Notes: generated by a model not told the origin, from the sequence alone. A DNA stretch of 64,000 bases from Branchiostoma floridae (GCF_000003815.2 NC_049997.1:8645158-8709157); one strand, 5' to 3'. Shown: positions 47,858 to 60,067, counted from the stretch's first letter. A program made the numbers and translations.

Positions 47858-49125
47858 AGAAGTCGAGTCTGATGGCCTAGAAGTGGTTGCTGGCCGACTG
47901 TGATGAATAACAGAAAACATATACGAGTCAGAGACAAATTCCTTTCAAATTTGATGATCAAATGCGTTATGATCTATCAGTATCATTGAGCCGACAGCTA
48001 CAGTGATGGATAACAGAAAGAAAACATATTTGAGTGAAACAAAGGCAAATTCCTTTTGAATTTGATGATCAAATGCGTTACGATCTATCAGTGTTATTGG
48101 GCCGACACTGGTAAATAACAGAAAACACATATAAGTCAAGCAAAGACAAATTCCTTTTGAAGTTGATGATCAAAATCTTTGAGTACAGTCAAACCTGCAT
48201 TACCGGCCACCTTTGCATAGCAGCCACTCTTTGTCGGTCCTTTGGATTCGTAATGATTAAGAAACAGGCTTAGCGGCCACCTGTCCAACGCGGCCACGGC
48301 CACACGATTTCCGGTCCCGTTGATACAGCAACACTGCCTGTTGCAACCATACTGTAGCCTTATGTCACCCTGCACCGAGTTTGAAATTGTAATTTGCGAG
48401 GATTTGGAGTTCCTGACGGGATCATTTTGGCGGTAGCAGAAGGTATGCATGCCTTGAGCATTAAAGTGCAAGTCTTTGTCGGTGAATTTACCGATCGAGA
48501 CAATGTTACTTGGTCAGAAAGATTAGTGGGAACTGAAATCATGTGTAGCTTGCTCATTGTCAATTGATCAATATTTTCTCTATAGTGGCCACCTGTCTAT
48601 AGTGGCCATATTTCTCCAGTCTCTTGAGCGGCCGCTATAGACAGGTTTGACTGCATCATCATAGTTTTAGAGTCGAGTCGGATGCCCTAGAAACGGTTGC
48701 TGGCCGACAGTGAGAAATAACAGAAAAACATATGAGCCATACAACGACAAATTAAATTCCTTTTACATTTGATGATCAAATGCGCTGTGATCTATCAGTA
48801 TTATTGGGCCGACAATGGTAAATAACAGAAAAAAACATATATAAGTGAAACAAAGACGATTTTCTTTCAAATTTGATGATCAAATGTGTTGTGATCTATC
48901 AGTATCATAGGGCCGACAGCTACAGTGAAAAATAACAGGAAAAAAACATATATGAGTGAAAGAAAGACAAATGCCTTTCAAATGTGATTATCAAATGCGT
49001 TATGATCTATCAGTGTTATTGGGCCGACAGTGGTAAATAACAGAAAACACATATAAGTCAAGCAAAGACAAATTTCTTTCAAATGTGATGATCAAATGCG
49101 TTGTGATTTATCAGTGTCATTACAG
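47858..49125. repeat. ~105-bp tandem array, split by a pogo-like MITE
   Basis: TTTGATGATCAAATGCGTTATG followed by GATCTATCAG recurs about every 101-111 bp, with three units before 48180 and four after 48665. Both blocks start with the same GAGTC...CCTAGAA...GGTTGCTGGCCGAC leader, so the whole array was duplicated as a block as well. No ORF. Confidence 0.85.
48186..48653. mobile_element. pogo/Tigger-like non-autonomous element
   Basis: CAGTCAAACCTG on the left mirrors CAGGTTTGACTG on the right, with TA before the left end. Sub-terminal GGCCACCT...GCGGCCGCT repeats continue the inverted arms. 468 bp, no transposase. Confidence 0.75.
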
Positions 49126-49352
49126 TTTTATCTCCTCTCTCGCAATGAAAGTCACAAAGGTGGAGCCACTTCGAAGTTTTTTCTCTAAAACAGTTTGTAA
49201 TTTGTAAAACTATTGTTTAAGTTTCAGTAGGTATCATCAGAGTGACACAATGCTCCTGATCGGACACTTACCTGTGGCCTACACAGCATTCTTCGGGGAA
49301 CCTTTGCTAAACCGGGCTGAAGTTTTCATTTTTGTGAGCATGGCCTCTAACC

Positions 49353-50683
49353 TCATCCTCCGTAGTAACCGCTGGCTCACGACTTTCGCTTGCTAACCAC
49401 AGATTATCAAGGATTCCGTGGTTAAGCCGGCTTTACAATTCATGCGGACGCCGGCCGAATTTGTAGATCGGTCAGAGCTCGCCGAATTTCAACATCGCCC
49501 GAGTATCGGCTGTATTTTCGCTGAAAATCTGCCCCCTTTACAAATGGACGGAGCCCGTCCGACGTCCGTCCAACACAACTGATTATAATTTGTTAATGAG
49601 ATTGTACTATGTCTTGAACATGGACGAAGTCAGAACTGACTAACCTTGTAAAAAGCCAATATTTGTGTAAAATTCAATTTCTGAGTTGCGGGATATATGT
49701 AGGACATGAGTGGAGTGGACGGGCACACTGAAAACAATGATATCAACAGGAATATTGTAACACACCAGTCCAAAAACTACCACAAGAGCCACAAAGTGCA
49801 CAAACCAGTCTGATTCACCATAATACAATAATATTGACAAAGCTGACATCGGGCGAACCTCGGGCAAACCTCGGGCGAACCTCGAGCGAAGGCCGGCAAA
49901 GGCCGTCTGAGTTTCAAACTTGAAGCCTTTAGACATGAAGAATATATGATCTAACACATTCAAACCAATAGCAAAAAAAAATAGATAGGAAGTACTGTCT
50001 TGGTGTCCAATTGCCTTACATTATAAATAAAAGGTACGCAGCTTTTTTTAGAAAAGTTCATACAGTAGTCTTTATTTATCTTATATTTCGGAACAAACTT
50101 TTTATTAAAGATGAAAGGCCAAAACAAAGGGCACGTGTTCAACACAGGTATCAAATTGATTTGGTGACAGTTAAAATTCTGCCGGAGCCCTCCCAAGCTC
50201 CCAGCGACACCAGCACAACGCTCGCCCAAAGCACGCCAAACTAGTTTAAAGTCGGACGGAATATCGTCCGGTTATTGCAGGAAGCCCGAACGAGTCTGGC
50301 GCGAGGCTTAAGAGTTCGGGCAAACTCCGACCGAAAAAAGAGAGTTAAAAACCGTCGGTTTGCCGCCCGAGTATTGGCCAAGTCTTGGCCATTGCTCGGA
50401 CAAGCTCCGGTCGATCTACAGGCAACCCATCGACGAGCTCTCAGAGCTCAATCCTCGCCGCCGAGGCCTCGCTGAAATTAAGCGCAGCTGCAAGTGCCCC
50501 GCAAACGCCGGCCGAGCTGCAAAAATTCGCTCGAGGTCCGCATAATCGCCAAAGCGCCGGTCATACTCCGGCCGAAAATGCCCATTTGGAGCTCGCCAAC
50601 AATTCGGCCGAGCTAAATTCTTGATTTGTAAAGGGGGCTTTAGCAAGCGAAAGTCGTGAGCCAGCGGTTACTACGGAGGATGA
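49353..50683. mobile_element. Fold-back element copy 1 with perfect 44-bp terminal inverted repeats
   Basis: 49353-49396 is the exact reverse complement of 50640-50683. Just inside lie AAGCCGGCTTTACAA and its counterpart TTTGTAAAGGGGGCTTT. The interior is GC-rich with repeated CCGGCCGA and CCGAGCT motifs. No transposase is recognised; the 107-residue minus-strand ORF at 49640-49963 matches nothing I know. Confidence 0.7.
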
Positions 50684-50812
50684 TAATCAGGCTACTCTAA
50701 CCCACTGTTAGGTAGTCGATTTTACTGAAAGAAAATGAATAGGCGACTCTTTAGTTGGCCTACAGGTTTTTAGAAGCCACGTCAACAAAAGCGAAATCCT
50801 CAGCTCTGTTAA

Positions 50813-51890
50813 CCCTATGCAGACCGGGCTTTTTTGGTCATCCCGGGACCTGATGGGGGGGGGGGGGGGGGGCTTTGAGGCCTACCACTACTAAGTCCTA
50901 TAACTCTTAAACAACGACATATAGATTATGATATAGACATAATATGAGACAAGAAAAAAAAATTGACCTTACGATGACGTTATATGGCGTAATTATGACG
51001 TCACCCATGAAAAAGGGGTATCCTCATTAAACTTCAAGTTTTGCTCCAAAAATATAACAGCAAGGGCAGATAACAGAAATATCTTGTTTGTTTCAACTTG
51101 TTTTGCTAATAGCACCATCAATGACGTAAAAATGACGTCATACAATGACGCCATGCACATCTAAGATACCAGTTGGCCTCCACCATATTATATCCACCAT
51201 CTTGAATTTTCAAAAATACTTTTTTTTTGCAACAAATAATCACAAAAGGCAATGGAAATAGACTAAATACATTCATTTAGATGTTTTTGATGGAAAAATA
51301 CCAGGTAGTTGCAAATTCTAAGGGATAATAAGCGAGTTATTCTTGATCTGGCCATACGGTCTGCCATCTTGAAATTAGGGCTGATGACGTCATCAAATTA
51401 GCATAAGTTATGCGAATATAATTATGAAAGATATTCTAAATAACATAAGATTTTATCAATCATCCGTAGCACATCAAATTAGCATAAGTTATGCCAATAT
51501 TATTATGAAAGATATTCTAAATAACATAAAATTTATTAATCATTCGTAGCTTGGAAAAATGACAGCTCAGAGACGACGGTATTCTACCGGTTTCGACTTT
51601 AATTTGTCTTTCTCAGGAATGAAGGATTTTATTAATGTAACAAAGTAGCAGTAATATAGCAAATAAACATGAAAAATACATTGCTAGAACCGAAATTAGC
51701 GTTTTTTGGCAAAACTGCCTTTCAATAAACGGTTGCCATGGCCACATGAAAAACTGGAAAATTTGTCACACTTCGTAACAATATTTTAGGAAAACTCATC
51801 AAACTTGGTGGCTTAGGCATAAGCCGTTCTGGCGTTATACGACATCAAAGTTGGCGCAGGCCTCAAAAGCCCATGGTCGTCTGAATAGGG
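50813..51890. mobile_element. piggyBac-like non-autonomous element (TTAA target site)
   Basis: TTAA lies at both ends (50809-50812 and 51891-51894). Inside, CCCTATGCAGAC on the left mirrors GTCTGAATAGGG on the right. TTAA duplication and CCC...GGG ends define the piggyBac type. 1,078 bp, AT-rich, no transposase. It contains a G tract at 50855-50872 and an 81-bp tandem duplication (51391 and 51472). Confidence 0.78.
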
Positions 51891-51904
51891 TTAACTCCCC
51901 CGAT

Positions 51905-52037
51905 TATTACTGATTGCTAAGCAGAGAAAGCAGCATGAATCCTTTTCAAAGTCCTTGTTATTACTCGGTCGGGGATCGTACTCACGACCTAACGAATGCA
52001 AGACGAACGCTCTACCCACTCGGTCATTGCACTGGTT
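51905..52037 (-). mobile_element. tRNA-derived SINE family 1, minus strand
   Basis: Read in reverse: GTGCAATGACCGAGTGGGTA, CGTCTTGCATTCGTTAGGTC, GAGTACGATCCCCGACCGAG, then TGCTGCTTTCTCTGCTTAGC. Truncated in the body. Confidence 0.8.
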
Positions 52038-52177
52038 ACTAAGGACCACTTTTACCTCACCCTTATTAAAAACAACGCCTCCTATCAACACACATGCTCA
52101 AATTGCAACCACCAGACGCATTGGCCTATTTCAATAATGTCATGCTGTAGAAAGATGAATATAGGGTTAAAGACCTC

Positions 52178-52745
52178 TTTTTAGGCCTTTACAAATAAAA
52201 CATGTAGCTCGGACGACTTGATAGTGAGTTCCAAATGAGCATCTTCGGCCGGTGTATTCCCGGCGTTTTTGTCATTACGTGGCCTTCGGACGATTTTTAC
52301 CAGCTTTGCCGGCGTTTGCAGGGCAAATCCAGCTGCGCTTAAATTCAGCGAGGCCTCGGCGACGATTTTAGAATTTTTTTCGTGATATTTTTTATTGGTC
52401 TATCGCAAAATTACTGTTAATATTATTGTTTCTAGACCCTTAATACACGGTGCCCGTCCACCCCACTCATTCCCTACATATTTCTCAAAACTCAGAAGCT
52501 AATGTTGATCCAAATAGTGCCTTTTTACCGGGTTAGTCACTTCTCACTTCGATGCTATCATCTCATGAGGGATATATGATCCTTAGTGTTGAATAGATGT
52601 CGCTCGAGCTCCGTCCATTTTTTTACAGGGGAAGATTCTCAGCGGAAAATACATCCGATACTCGGGCGATGTTGAAATTCGGCGATCGCGAGCTCTGACC
52701 GATCTACAAATACGGCCGGCGTTCTCATGAATTTCTTAATGAAAA
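52178..52745. mobile_element. Fold-back element copy 2, inverted and internally deleted
   Basis: 52600-52745 reverse-complements 49424-49570 (GACCGATCTACAAAT, GATGTTGAAATTCGGC). 52178-52380 reverse-complements 50440-50640. About half of the interior is missing and the 44-bp outer repeat is absent. Confidence 0.7.
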
Positions 52746-53299
52746 TATGTCAAAATACAGGGCAGCGACCGGCACCCCGCGGTGCCTTGGGCGGGGCAAA
52801 TGACCTGACAACGCGGACAAAAGCATAGCAACCGTACAACCGTACCACAAACTGCAATTTGGGGGAACATATTAGCCCCCAAGGATATATAAGCCCCCAA
52901 GGACACACCTACGGTCTCATGAATTGTAAAGCTGGTTTAAGCAGAGCCTCTCAAAGGTATGTGGTAAAGCACGCGGGCGAAGTGAATGGTGTCCAACTCT
53001 ACTGCTTAAAGTTTGCCAAAGAGGAAATCTACATGCCGGTTCTTTACAAGGGGTGGCGTGAGCGGCATTACTCAAGGAATAGGAAGCCTAATGAGTTGGA
53101 GATGCCTACTCATCACTAAGCTATATAGATTGGTTTACTTGATTTGGTCGGTGAACACTAAAATACATACATGATGCTGGGGCTCCAAACTGGTGCAGTA
53201 TATAAGTAGGCCCTGATAGCTAGAGAATTCAAGGACATCTTGCATGGATAGGGACATTCTAGATTTTTTTTGCAAGAAATTATATGCTCAACGAGAATC

Positions 53300-53812
53300 G
53301 ACCTTATTCCCAACTACTCAGAATTGTTGGATATTCCGCCTATGATGCAAGAAGGCCAAACGGGCAACACCCCTCTTGATGTACGCTAAAAGGGCTAACA
53401 TAGAAACGATATTACTGGTTGATAGAAGAGACATGTTACAGGTAAATGATTTCCAATATGATATTACGAGTAGCCCAGTAGCTTCTATGGTAGAAGTTTG
53501 GTAATTCTAAGTTGCGTGAGTTAACCAAGGCTGTTACGGCTAGGACATACAAGATTGCCAAACCTCTTATATGATTTAGGAATCAACTTGGAAACATCCT
53601 GTTAACGATAGAATATGTAAATAATGTACAGAGAATACAATGGAAGATGAAATGCACCTTATTTGTCATTGAGCTCATTACCTAAAGATGCAACCTATTT
53701 AATCTAGTCAGAAAAAAAGTTCCCCAGCTTTGCACATCTTATTATTATTTCTATCATTATTGTACATGTATTCCCGTGTATACATGTATACATGCAATTA
53801 GCCTTCGGGAAG
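53300..53812 (+). pseudogene. LINE relic, ORF2 C-terminus and 3' tail
   Basis: From 53640 a frame reads MEDEMHLICH, the end-of-ORF2 motif (C...EDEMHFLLxC) of CR1/L2-type LINEs, followed by stops. The tail TGCAATTAGCCTTCGGG is at 53794. Several frameshifts make it dead. Confidence 0.55.
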
Positions 53813-53903
53813 AAAGTGATTTCCCAGTGCTGGCGCTCGACGTCAATTTTGCCCTTTCACGAAGAATTGTCGTTTCATTTTAATTGTACTAAAAAAAAAC
53901 ACT

Positions 53904-54124
53904 GCACTTGCGTCAAGCTTACGTCACTGCGGGGATCCTTCACTGTGTCACTGTTTTGTTACTTCTCCGATTTTTTTTTATAACTTAGATATTGGTAATA
54001 CAAAAAAAGTATGAATTAGAAGACGCAAAATTCAAAAAAAATAAGAATATTCGGTCTTGTCTCTGAAATGAAATTTGTTGAGTATCTTTCGAACCCCGCA
54101 GTGACGCAAGCTTGACGCAAGTGC
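53904..54124. mobile_element. Harbinger-like MITE family C copy
   Basis: GCACTTGCGTCAAGCTTACG with TCACTGCGGGG mirrors CCCCGCAGTGACGCAAGCTT with GACGCAAGTGC. The core (TGTCTCTGAAATGAAATTTG, TTGAGTATCTTTCGAAC) is the family C core. Confidence 0.75.
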
Positions 54125-54473
54125 CTCGAGAAGACACCTTTAGAGCTTGAACCTTCGTGATGTCATTGAAGCTACGACAGTTCATTATGCATAAACGTAG
54201 TACTGTTTTGAAAATCACATTTTTGCTTGATATCACCACACTTAATCTCCTCATTTGCTTGAAATAGCCTCGCACCTTTTTTAATAGTCCCACACTACGT
54301 GGATATAACGTTATCCTCAGAAAATGGGGGCTTTGGTTGAGGATAGAAGCCAGCCATGGCTTAGGAAGAATAACCCTCTATTGACTCACGCTTGCGCGCT
54401 TTGTGTCTAGAGAGCCTGCTCTACGTCTGGTGTCAGACAGAATTGGGAATGTAACATGACTTGCAATCATTTA

Positions 54474-54772
54474 AGGTGGGGTCACACATGCGATATATGC
54501 AAGTCCGTTTGAGGTGCGTATAACGCTCTTAGTCTCTACCAGGCTCCACAGGTAGCGGGGGAAAATAGTACAAATTTGACAAATATAGATACATAACATG
54601 TCTCTTAGCTGACCGAGAAGTATGGTTAGCGACCCAGCTAACTCGTCTAACATGTTACCTGTTTACATTTGTCCAATTTCTATTACTTTTCCAACGACCT
54701 GAGGGGCCTGGTGGAGACAAATACTCCCATGCGCGCCTCATACGGACTATATACTCAGGTGTGACCCCACCT
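54474..54772. mobile_element. Harbinger-like MITE family E (AGGTGGGGTCACAC TIR, TTA target site)
   Basis: AGGTGGGGTCACACATGCG on the left mirrors CAGGTGTGACCCCACCT on the right. TTA flanks both ends (54471-54473, 54773-54775). 299 bp, non-coding. Confidence 0.82.
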
Positions 54773-54934
54773 TTAGATAAATGAGGAAAATTCAAAGGCT
54801 ATGTCCCTTCCACCCCACGCCCTCATGATTTCTCGGCAAACTCACAATCAAACGAAAGGTGAACGTCTGTTTGATCACAATGCCCAGGTATCGCACGTGA
54901 AGGATTAGGGTAGCAAATCTATTTCGAACGTGTG

Positions 54935-55175
54935 GTGGTTCTTGAACGTGCATGGGGCGTGGCTCTCCCCACACGCTGGACCTCCATTTAACGTCCTATC
55001 TGAGGGACGGCTTTAGTCGAAGCTAGGTACTCATTTCAACCTGAGTAAAGTGAGGAAAGCCGTGCAAAAAGCCTTTCCCAAGGGCCCTTTACAAGAAAGG
55101 TGACATGGCAGGATTCGAACACGAGACCTCCCGGTCTCGAGCTAAACACGCTGCTGCTGCGCCACGCCGTCTTAC
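54935..55175 (-). mobile_element. tRNA-derived SINE family 2, minus strand
   Basis: In reverse: GGCGTGGCGCAGCAGCAGCG (A box region), GGAGGTCTCGTGTTCGAATC (B box), CTTTCCTCACTTTACTCAGG, GAGTACCTAGCTTCG. Nearly complete. Confidence 0.8.
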
Positions 55176-55199
55176 TTATTTCATGCTAACTTGGATGGA

Positions 55200-57330
55200 A
55201 CTGCATTTAAGGCAATTGCCTTAAGCTTGTGTTGATTACGTTCACTTACTAATAGGTAAAAACAAAAGAGAGATGAAATATGCTTTTTTTGTCTTTGATG
55301 GGTTTGATCAGTTACTGTACTCGGTTGGACACCCAGCTTCCAATATACGAGTATTAACCACAAAAAGGCCAGATGCAAATTATAGTTTTCAGAAAACCAG
55401 ATCAACTTGAAAGAGTTAGAGAGTCTGGTCTTTAAGGATCAATGTTTCATAACCTTTCAAATTTTCCATTGACGTTGGACCGCCTTAGGCACTATCGTTC
55501 GACTTTTCAACTGTATAGAAGCCGGGGGCAAATGAGATGTGTTTTCAGAATTGAATTTATCATTGCAAAGACCCTGTGTCCCCAGGAACCAATGTTTTTC
55601 TTTTTACACTTTCAGATTTCCCGTCTGCAAAATGTCACTAGGCTTTACCAGACTGATCAGATCGTGGCTTATTGCTTAGGGTGGTGCGGTAGAGGCTAAT
55701 ACATGCATGTCTTTCAATGAAGGGCTGTGCGACACACGTGTCGATAGCACAGCGCCCTATTAACATTCATATCGTAGCCAGACTCATCCAGACGCTCTTC
55801 GTACGTGAGGTCTTGCGGCGCATGCAGGCAGGCTCTCCGCACGGTAAGATCATTCTCACAGTCTTTCCTTACTCTATCAATGCGTTGTCTTATACTAGCT
55901 TGTTTCTACCTAACCAGAACAGAACCTACCTATGAAAGCTGGAGTCAATATTTTATAACTCATGGACGGAAAATTATCAATTTCTTGAGGACGGATTCTT
56001 TTATACATGTAGAGTTGCATTATGTTTGATTTGCCTCATTCAAATAGAATCAATAGTACTCACAGTCTCTCCTTCTTCTATTATTATTTCAATGTGTTGT
56101 CTTATGTTAGCATGTTTCTACAGGGCACGTTAGATACTTCGAAATATTTGTGAAAGTTGGAATCAATGCTTTACAAGTCATAGAGGGGAAAATATCAATT
56201 CCTTTAAGGCGACTCCGGTTAAGGTAGTTTTTACACCTGTAGAGTTGCAATATGTTTGACTTTCTTGGTAGATTAGTAATAGAATAGAGTGAATCATAGA
56301 ATCATACATGTGCTATGTAAATCTTGTGATACTATCATGCGACTGATATGAACACATATTTGCAAAGAATGTTACTGTTTCCCTTTAATTTGCTTGAGCT
56401 ATTTTATGTCTCGCCGGTGACGTGACGACTTAACTGCCAACGCTGCTTTTAGCGCAGTAGTGCAAGTCACTCCTACTACACGTACTCTGTAGTTTTCATT
56501 GGAAAGAGGACTGCTCCGGTCACCCATTAGGAAACAACTTATAGCTCATCTACAGTCATATAATGCATACCAAGAGCTTCCTTTGCATGAGGAAAAGGTT
56601 GGGATGTCTGAAGCAAGCTTAGTCAGTCTCCAATTAAATGTTCAGTACACGTACAAGGATTCATACTCAACTTTTCGGTCGCAAACCGCGAGCGGCTTTG
56701 ATACACGTGGTTTCAATGGTGGCTTCTGGTGCATACAGGTGGTTTCAATGGTGGCATCTAATGCATTTGAATCGCTGTTCCCTTCGATACTACATGTATA
56801 CACTTTAACTAGAACTATTGCGTGGGTGTTGATATGCATGCGCGCGTGTTTTCCACTAATGTCGGTTAACTTTATTGAAGAAACTACAGTTAGCTAAACA
56901 TTCTTTAAAATTTGCTTGACGTTGTGTATTTGGGCTAGCGTCTTTTTTATCTTATTTTTTCTATCCACATATGTTTATTGAAAAAAAAAGCAAAATCACG
57001 ATGCTTATAAAATTTTTAAAAGCCCGGCCCTATAATCAGAAACATACATATAAAACTATAACATTGAGTTAAACACTTATTTACTTAGCTAGGTCTTTTG
57101 AATTCATGTTTGTGTGTGTAGCAATCGTCGGAAACGCATTCGGCAGTAATTCAAGACGGAGCTCTAAGGATAATACAACGTTGGGAACTATCAGAGAGAG
57201 TATGTAAGCCAGACAAGCTATCGAGAATTTGCAAGGTTGTTAGGTTGTTGAGGAAGTTTGTTCTGTGCTGAATGAACACAGGTGTATCACGATTGACTTC
57301 AACAAGCCTCTGCCAGACGGACTATGCAGG
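55200..57330. other. No gene or clear element recognised
   Basis: Two diverged copies of one segment are visible (about 55860-56030 and 56060-56250; shared CTATCAATGCGTTGTCTTAT and ATACATGTAGAGTTGCA blocks). ORFs up to 132 aa show no family features. Confidence 0.3.
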
Positions 57331-57333
57331 CTA

Positions 57334-57490
57334 TTATAGGGAGAATAATTTTTAGGGTAGCTTTGCTACCAGAGTTGGTCGGAGGGGAAACATGCATCTA
57401 AGCGTGGACTGGCTCCCCTGGCCAATTTTCGGATTTTTTGCCGAATTCTACGATCCCCACACCACCGTAGAAAGGCATGGTGGAGGCTAG
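57334..57490. repeat. Dispersed repeat, second copy at 25359-25503
   Basis: Both copies begin TATAGGGAGAATAATTT, carry GGCTCCCCTGGCCAATTT or GACTCCCCTGGCCAATTT, and end AAGGC(A/C)TGGTGG(A/G)GGCTAG. Class unknown. Confidence 0.6.
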
Positions 57491-57927
57491 AATCCAACTG
57501 ACCAAGCCTGTTTCATACTAACAAGTCAGGTGCGTGCCAGCAGCCCACATGTGTCAGAACCATGCACCCACATTCAACACATACCAAAGACGATAAAAGA
57601 CGTCTAACTAAAGGACGGTAGAAAATATGAGCGCGAAATATTGGGGATACTGTAACGATAGTTCACTAGTATTGGTGCATGTGTAGATATTTTCTAATAC
57701 ATACAGCTTCTTAGTGATGATTGTTTCTTGTAATTGTATCCTGTGTGTTTCATTGCTCGTCGGCGTAAGTTGTATTTCACACACTGTCGACTCTCTGTCA
57801 TTGTTACATTTTAAGTATTGTTTAACTTTTAGAATTAAATTTAATTAATAATGCATTTTTGTGAACTGTAATCAATATCTACAAAGAATTTTATACCATG
57901 TAATTTGTTGGCCGGTGCAATAACCGT

Positions 57928-58385
57928 GACCGGTGCAATGGTCTAGTGGGTAAAGGCCCCCTCTCACTTGACGTGCGGCACGCTTGCGGCATTGCTGCGT
58001 TCGTTCACTGCGTCACTGTTTTGTTGTTTTCTTCGATTTTTTATGATTCAGATATTGCGCAATACGTAAAAGTATAACATAAAAGACGACAAAATATACA
58101 ACAAGTAAGAAAATTCGTTCTTTATCTCTGAAATTCGTTGAGCATCTTCCGAACGCAGCAATACCGCAAGCGTGCCGCACGTCAAGTGAGAGGGGGCCTT
58201 AAAGTGCTCGCCTTGCATTCGGAAGGTTGTGAGTTCGATCCCGGCCGAATCATACCAAAGACTTTAAAAATGGCACATGGTGCTTTCTCTGCTTAGCACT
58301 CAGCATTCGGGAAAGAGTATGGAAGTTGAACACACACCACTACCAGTTGACTAGCCCCCTGCTGTAGTGATTGCTGTAGGGTTTA
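57928..58385 (+). mobile_element. tRNA-derived SINE family 1 interrupted by a MITE
   Basis: GTGCAATGGTCTAGTGGGTAA is the A-box side. After a 246-bp MITE the SINE resumes at AAGTGCTCGCCTTGCATTCGG, then GAGTTCGATCCCGGCCG (B box) and the body. Removing the MITE and one TAA restores the normal head. Confidence 0.85.
57954..58199. mobile_element. Harbinger-like MITE family C copy nested in a SINE (TAA target site)
   Basis: AGGCCCCCTCTCACTTGACG with TGCGGCACGCTTGCGG mirrors CCGCAAGCGTGCCGCACG with TCAAGTGAGAGGGGGCCT. TAA is duplicated at 57951-57953 and 58200-58202. Confidence 0.88.
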
Positions 58386-58928
58386 ACTTTTTTTTAACTT
58401 CTGAGTTATATGGGCCAGGCATTTATGAATGGAAAAAGGAAACAAGAAAAACTTGCTGGATATGATAACAGGGGAAAAGGTTGTTTGTTTATTGTTTTTT
58501 TGTTTAATTTGAATAATAAGCAAAAAATGATAAGTAATACAACAGTACGTGAAATGAAGTCAAGAAGATTAACAGCTTATATATCTATCTTATTTTTTTA
58601 TTTGCCACCGAGCAAACATTTTATAGCCAAAATTGAAATAAATCAGATCAATCTATAATGTCCTGATACGTCTGCTACATCACCAGTGAGACTGGCTGAA
58701 TCTGTTGACCAACTCCCGAGACGAAAAGAGCCGAGAGAAGAGGTACATCTGATACACACACGTCTGCATTCTTCAGCGGACAAATCCATTAAAGAAGTTT
58801 TGCAGACGCACGTAGCCAGCGTAACACACGTATATGGTCTCCTACAGCGTTGGACAGACTTCACATGTTGCCGTACGTGGTCTGGATCATTATGCACAAC
58901 TTGGAGATTTTGCAGCAAACTTCTGAGC

Positions 58929-59195
58929 AGTGTTCGCCTTGCATTCGGTAGGTCGTGAGTTCGATCCCCGGCCGAGTCATACCAAAGACTTTAAAAATGG
59001 TACATGCTGCTTTCTCTGCTTAGCATTCAGCATTCGGGAAAGAGTATGGAAGTCGAACACACACCACTAACAGTGGACTAGCCCCCTGCTGTAGTGATTG
59101 CACAAAGTTGTGTGGCCCAGGGCTACTGAAACGGAGATGGGCACCGCCCTATGCGCCATCAGGCTCGGGAAGCTTAAGGACTTTGACTTTGATTA
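58929..59195 (+). mobile_element. tRNA-derived SINE family 1, 5' truncated
   Basis: Starts at GTGTTCGCCTTGCATTCGG, with an intact B box (GAGTTCGATCCCCGGCCGAG) and full body to AAACGGAGATGGGCACC and a GACTTTGACTTTGA tail. Its body is the best-preserved copy here. Confidence 0.85.
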
Positions 59196-60067
59196 ATCTG
59201 TTCGCACATTTCATGTGGCATTTAGCATGCCATATGCCAAGCAAAGGATCATTAAAGCTGAATATGAAAAAAAAAAAAATCTGTTAGCCTTGGCTATTGT
59301 GCAATCGATAGCCAGGCGGGCTTCCTTGAAAATATGTGGGCGGTTTTGGACTTAAAAGATGCCAAATTGCTGCTGCCTTCGATTACATTTAAAAAATCTT
59401 AAAACAGCCATCTTGGAGATTTTCAGGTAGGCAATTCATCATAGTCAGAGGCAGTGTATGGGGTTTAAACACATATTTAAAAAAATCGAATAGAGCAAAA
59501 TCGTTCGGTTTATCCAAGAATTCCTCTCAAAATGCTTCTATATGTTTAGTTGAGGGATAAAGAATACACTTATACGAGTGAGAATAATGAAATATGATTA
59601 TATAGATTCTTTTCTTCATATCAAATAAGCAAGTTGACAAAAAATGTAGAACAATTAGAGTAAATACCCCTCCAACACAATTCCATAATATGTTACCATA
59701 CTCGAATCGTAAAGAACGAAATGCGCAAAACCTGCACATCGCAAAAAAAAGGAAAGCGAAACTATTGTGTGTTTTGAAAATTTATTTTTTATACGTGTCC
59801 CCCTGGATAAGATTAAATCAAAATAGCTAAGCCAATGATACAATACAAAAATGAAATAAGATATCGGCGCTCGTGATTGTCTAGACAATAATCGGGTGTT
59901 ACGGAATGAATAACAGTAGCGATAATTGTATACAGCAATGGTATAAAAAGCCAATTAAAATGAGAATTATGTATCAAAAAGAGATTTGTGTATGAAAAGC
60001 AGATATTCTACCAATAATAAAAGAGTGTTTAGGGATATTTCTTGGCGTGTAAGACTAGGAATGTCGC

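Noticed and set aside
47858-49125. Regular repeats resembling a CRISPR array
   Set aside because: Units of ~105 bp are similar along their whole length, with no unique spacers, in an animal genome.
56499-56897. 132-codon plus-strand ORF
   Set aside because: Unstructured composition, includes a GGTTTCAATGGTGG tandem repeat, no family match.
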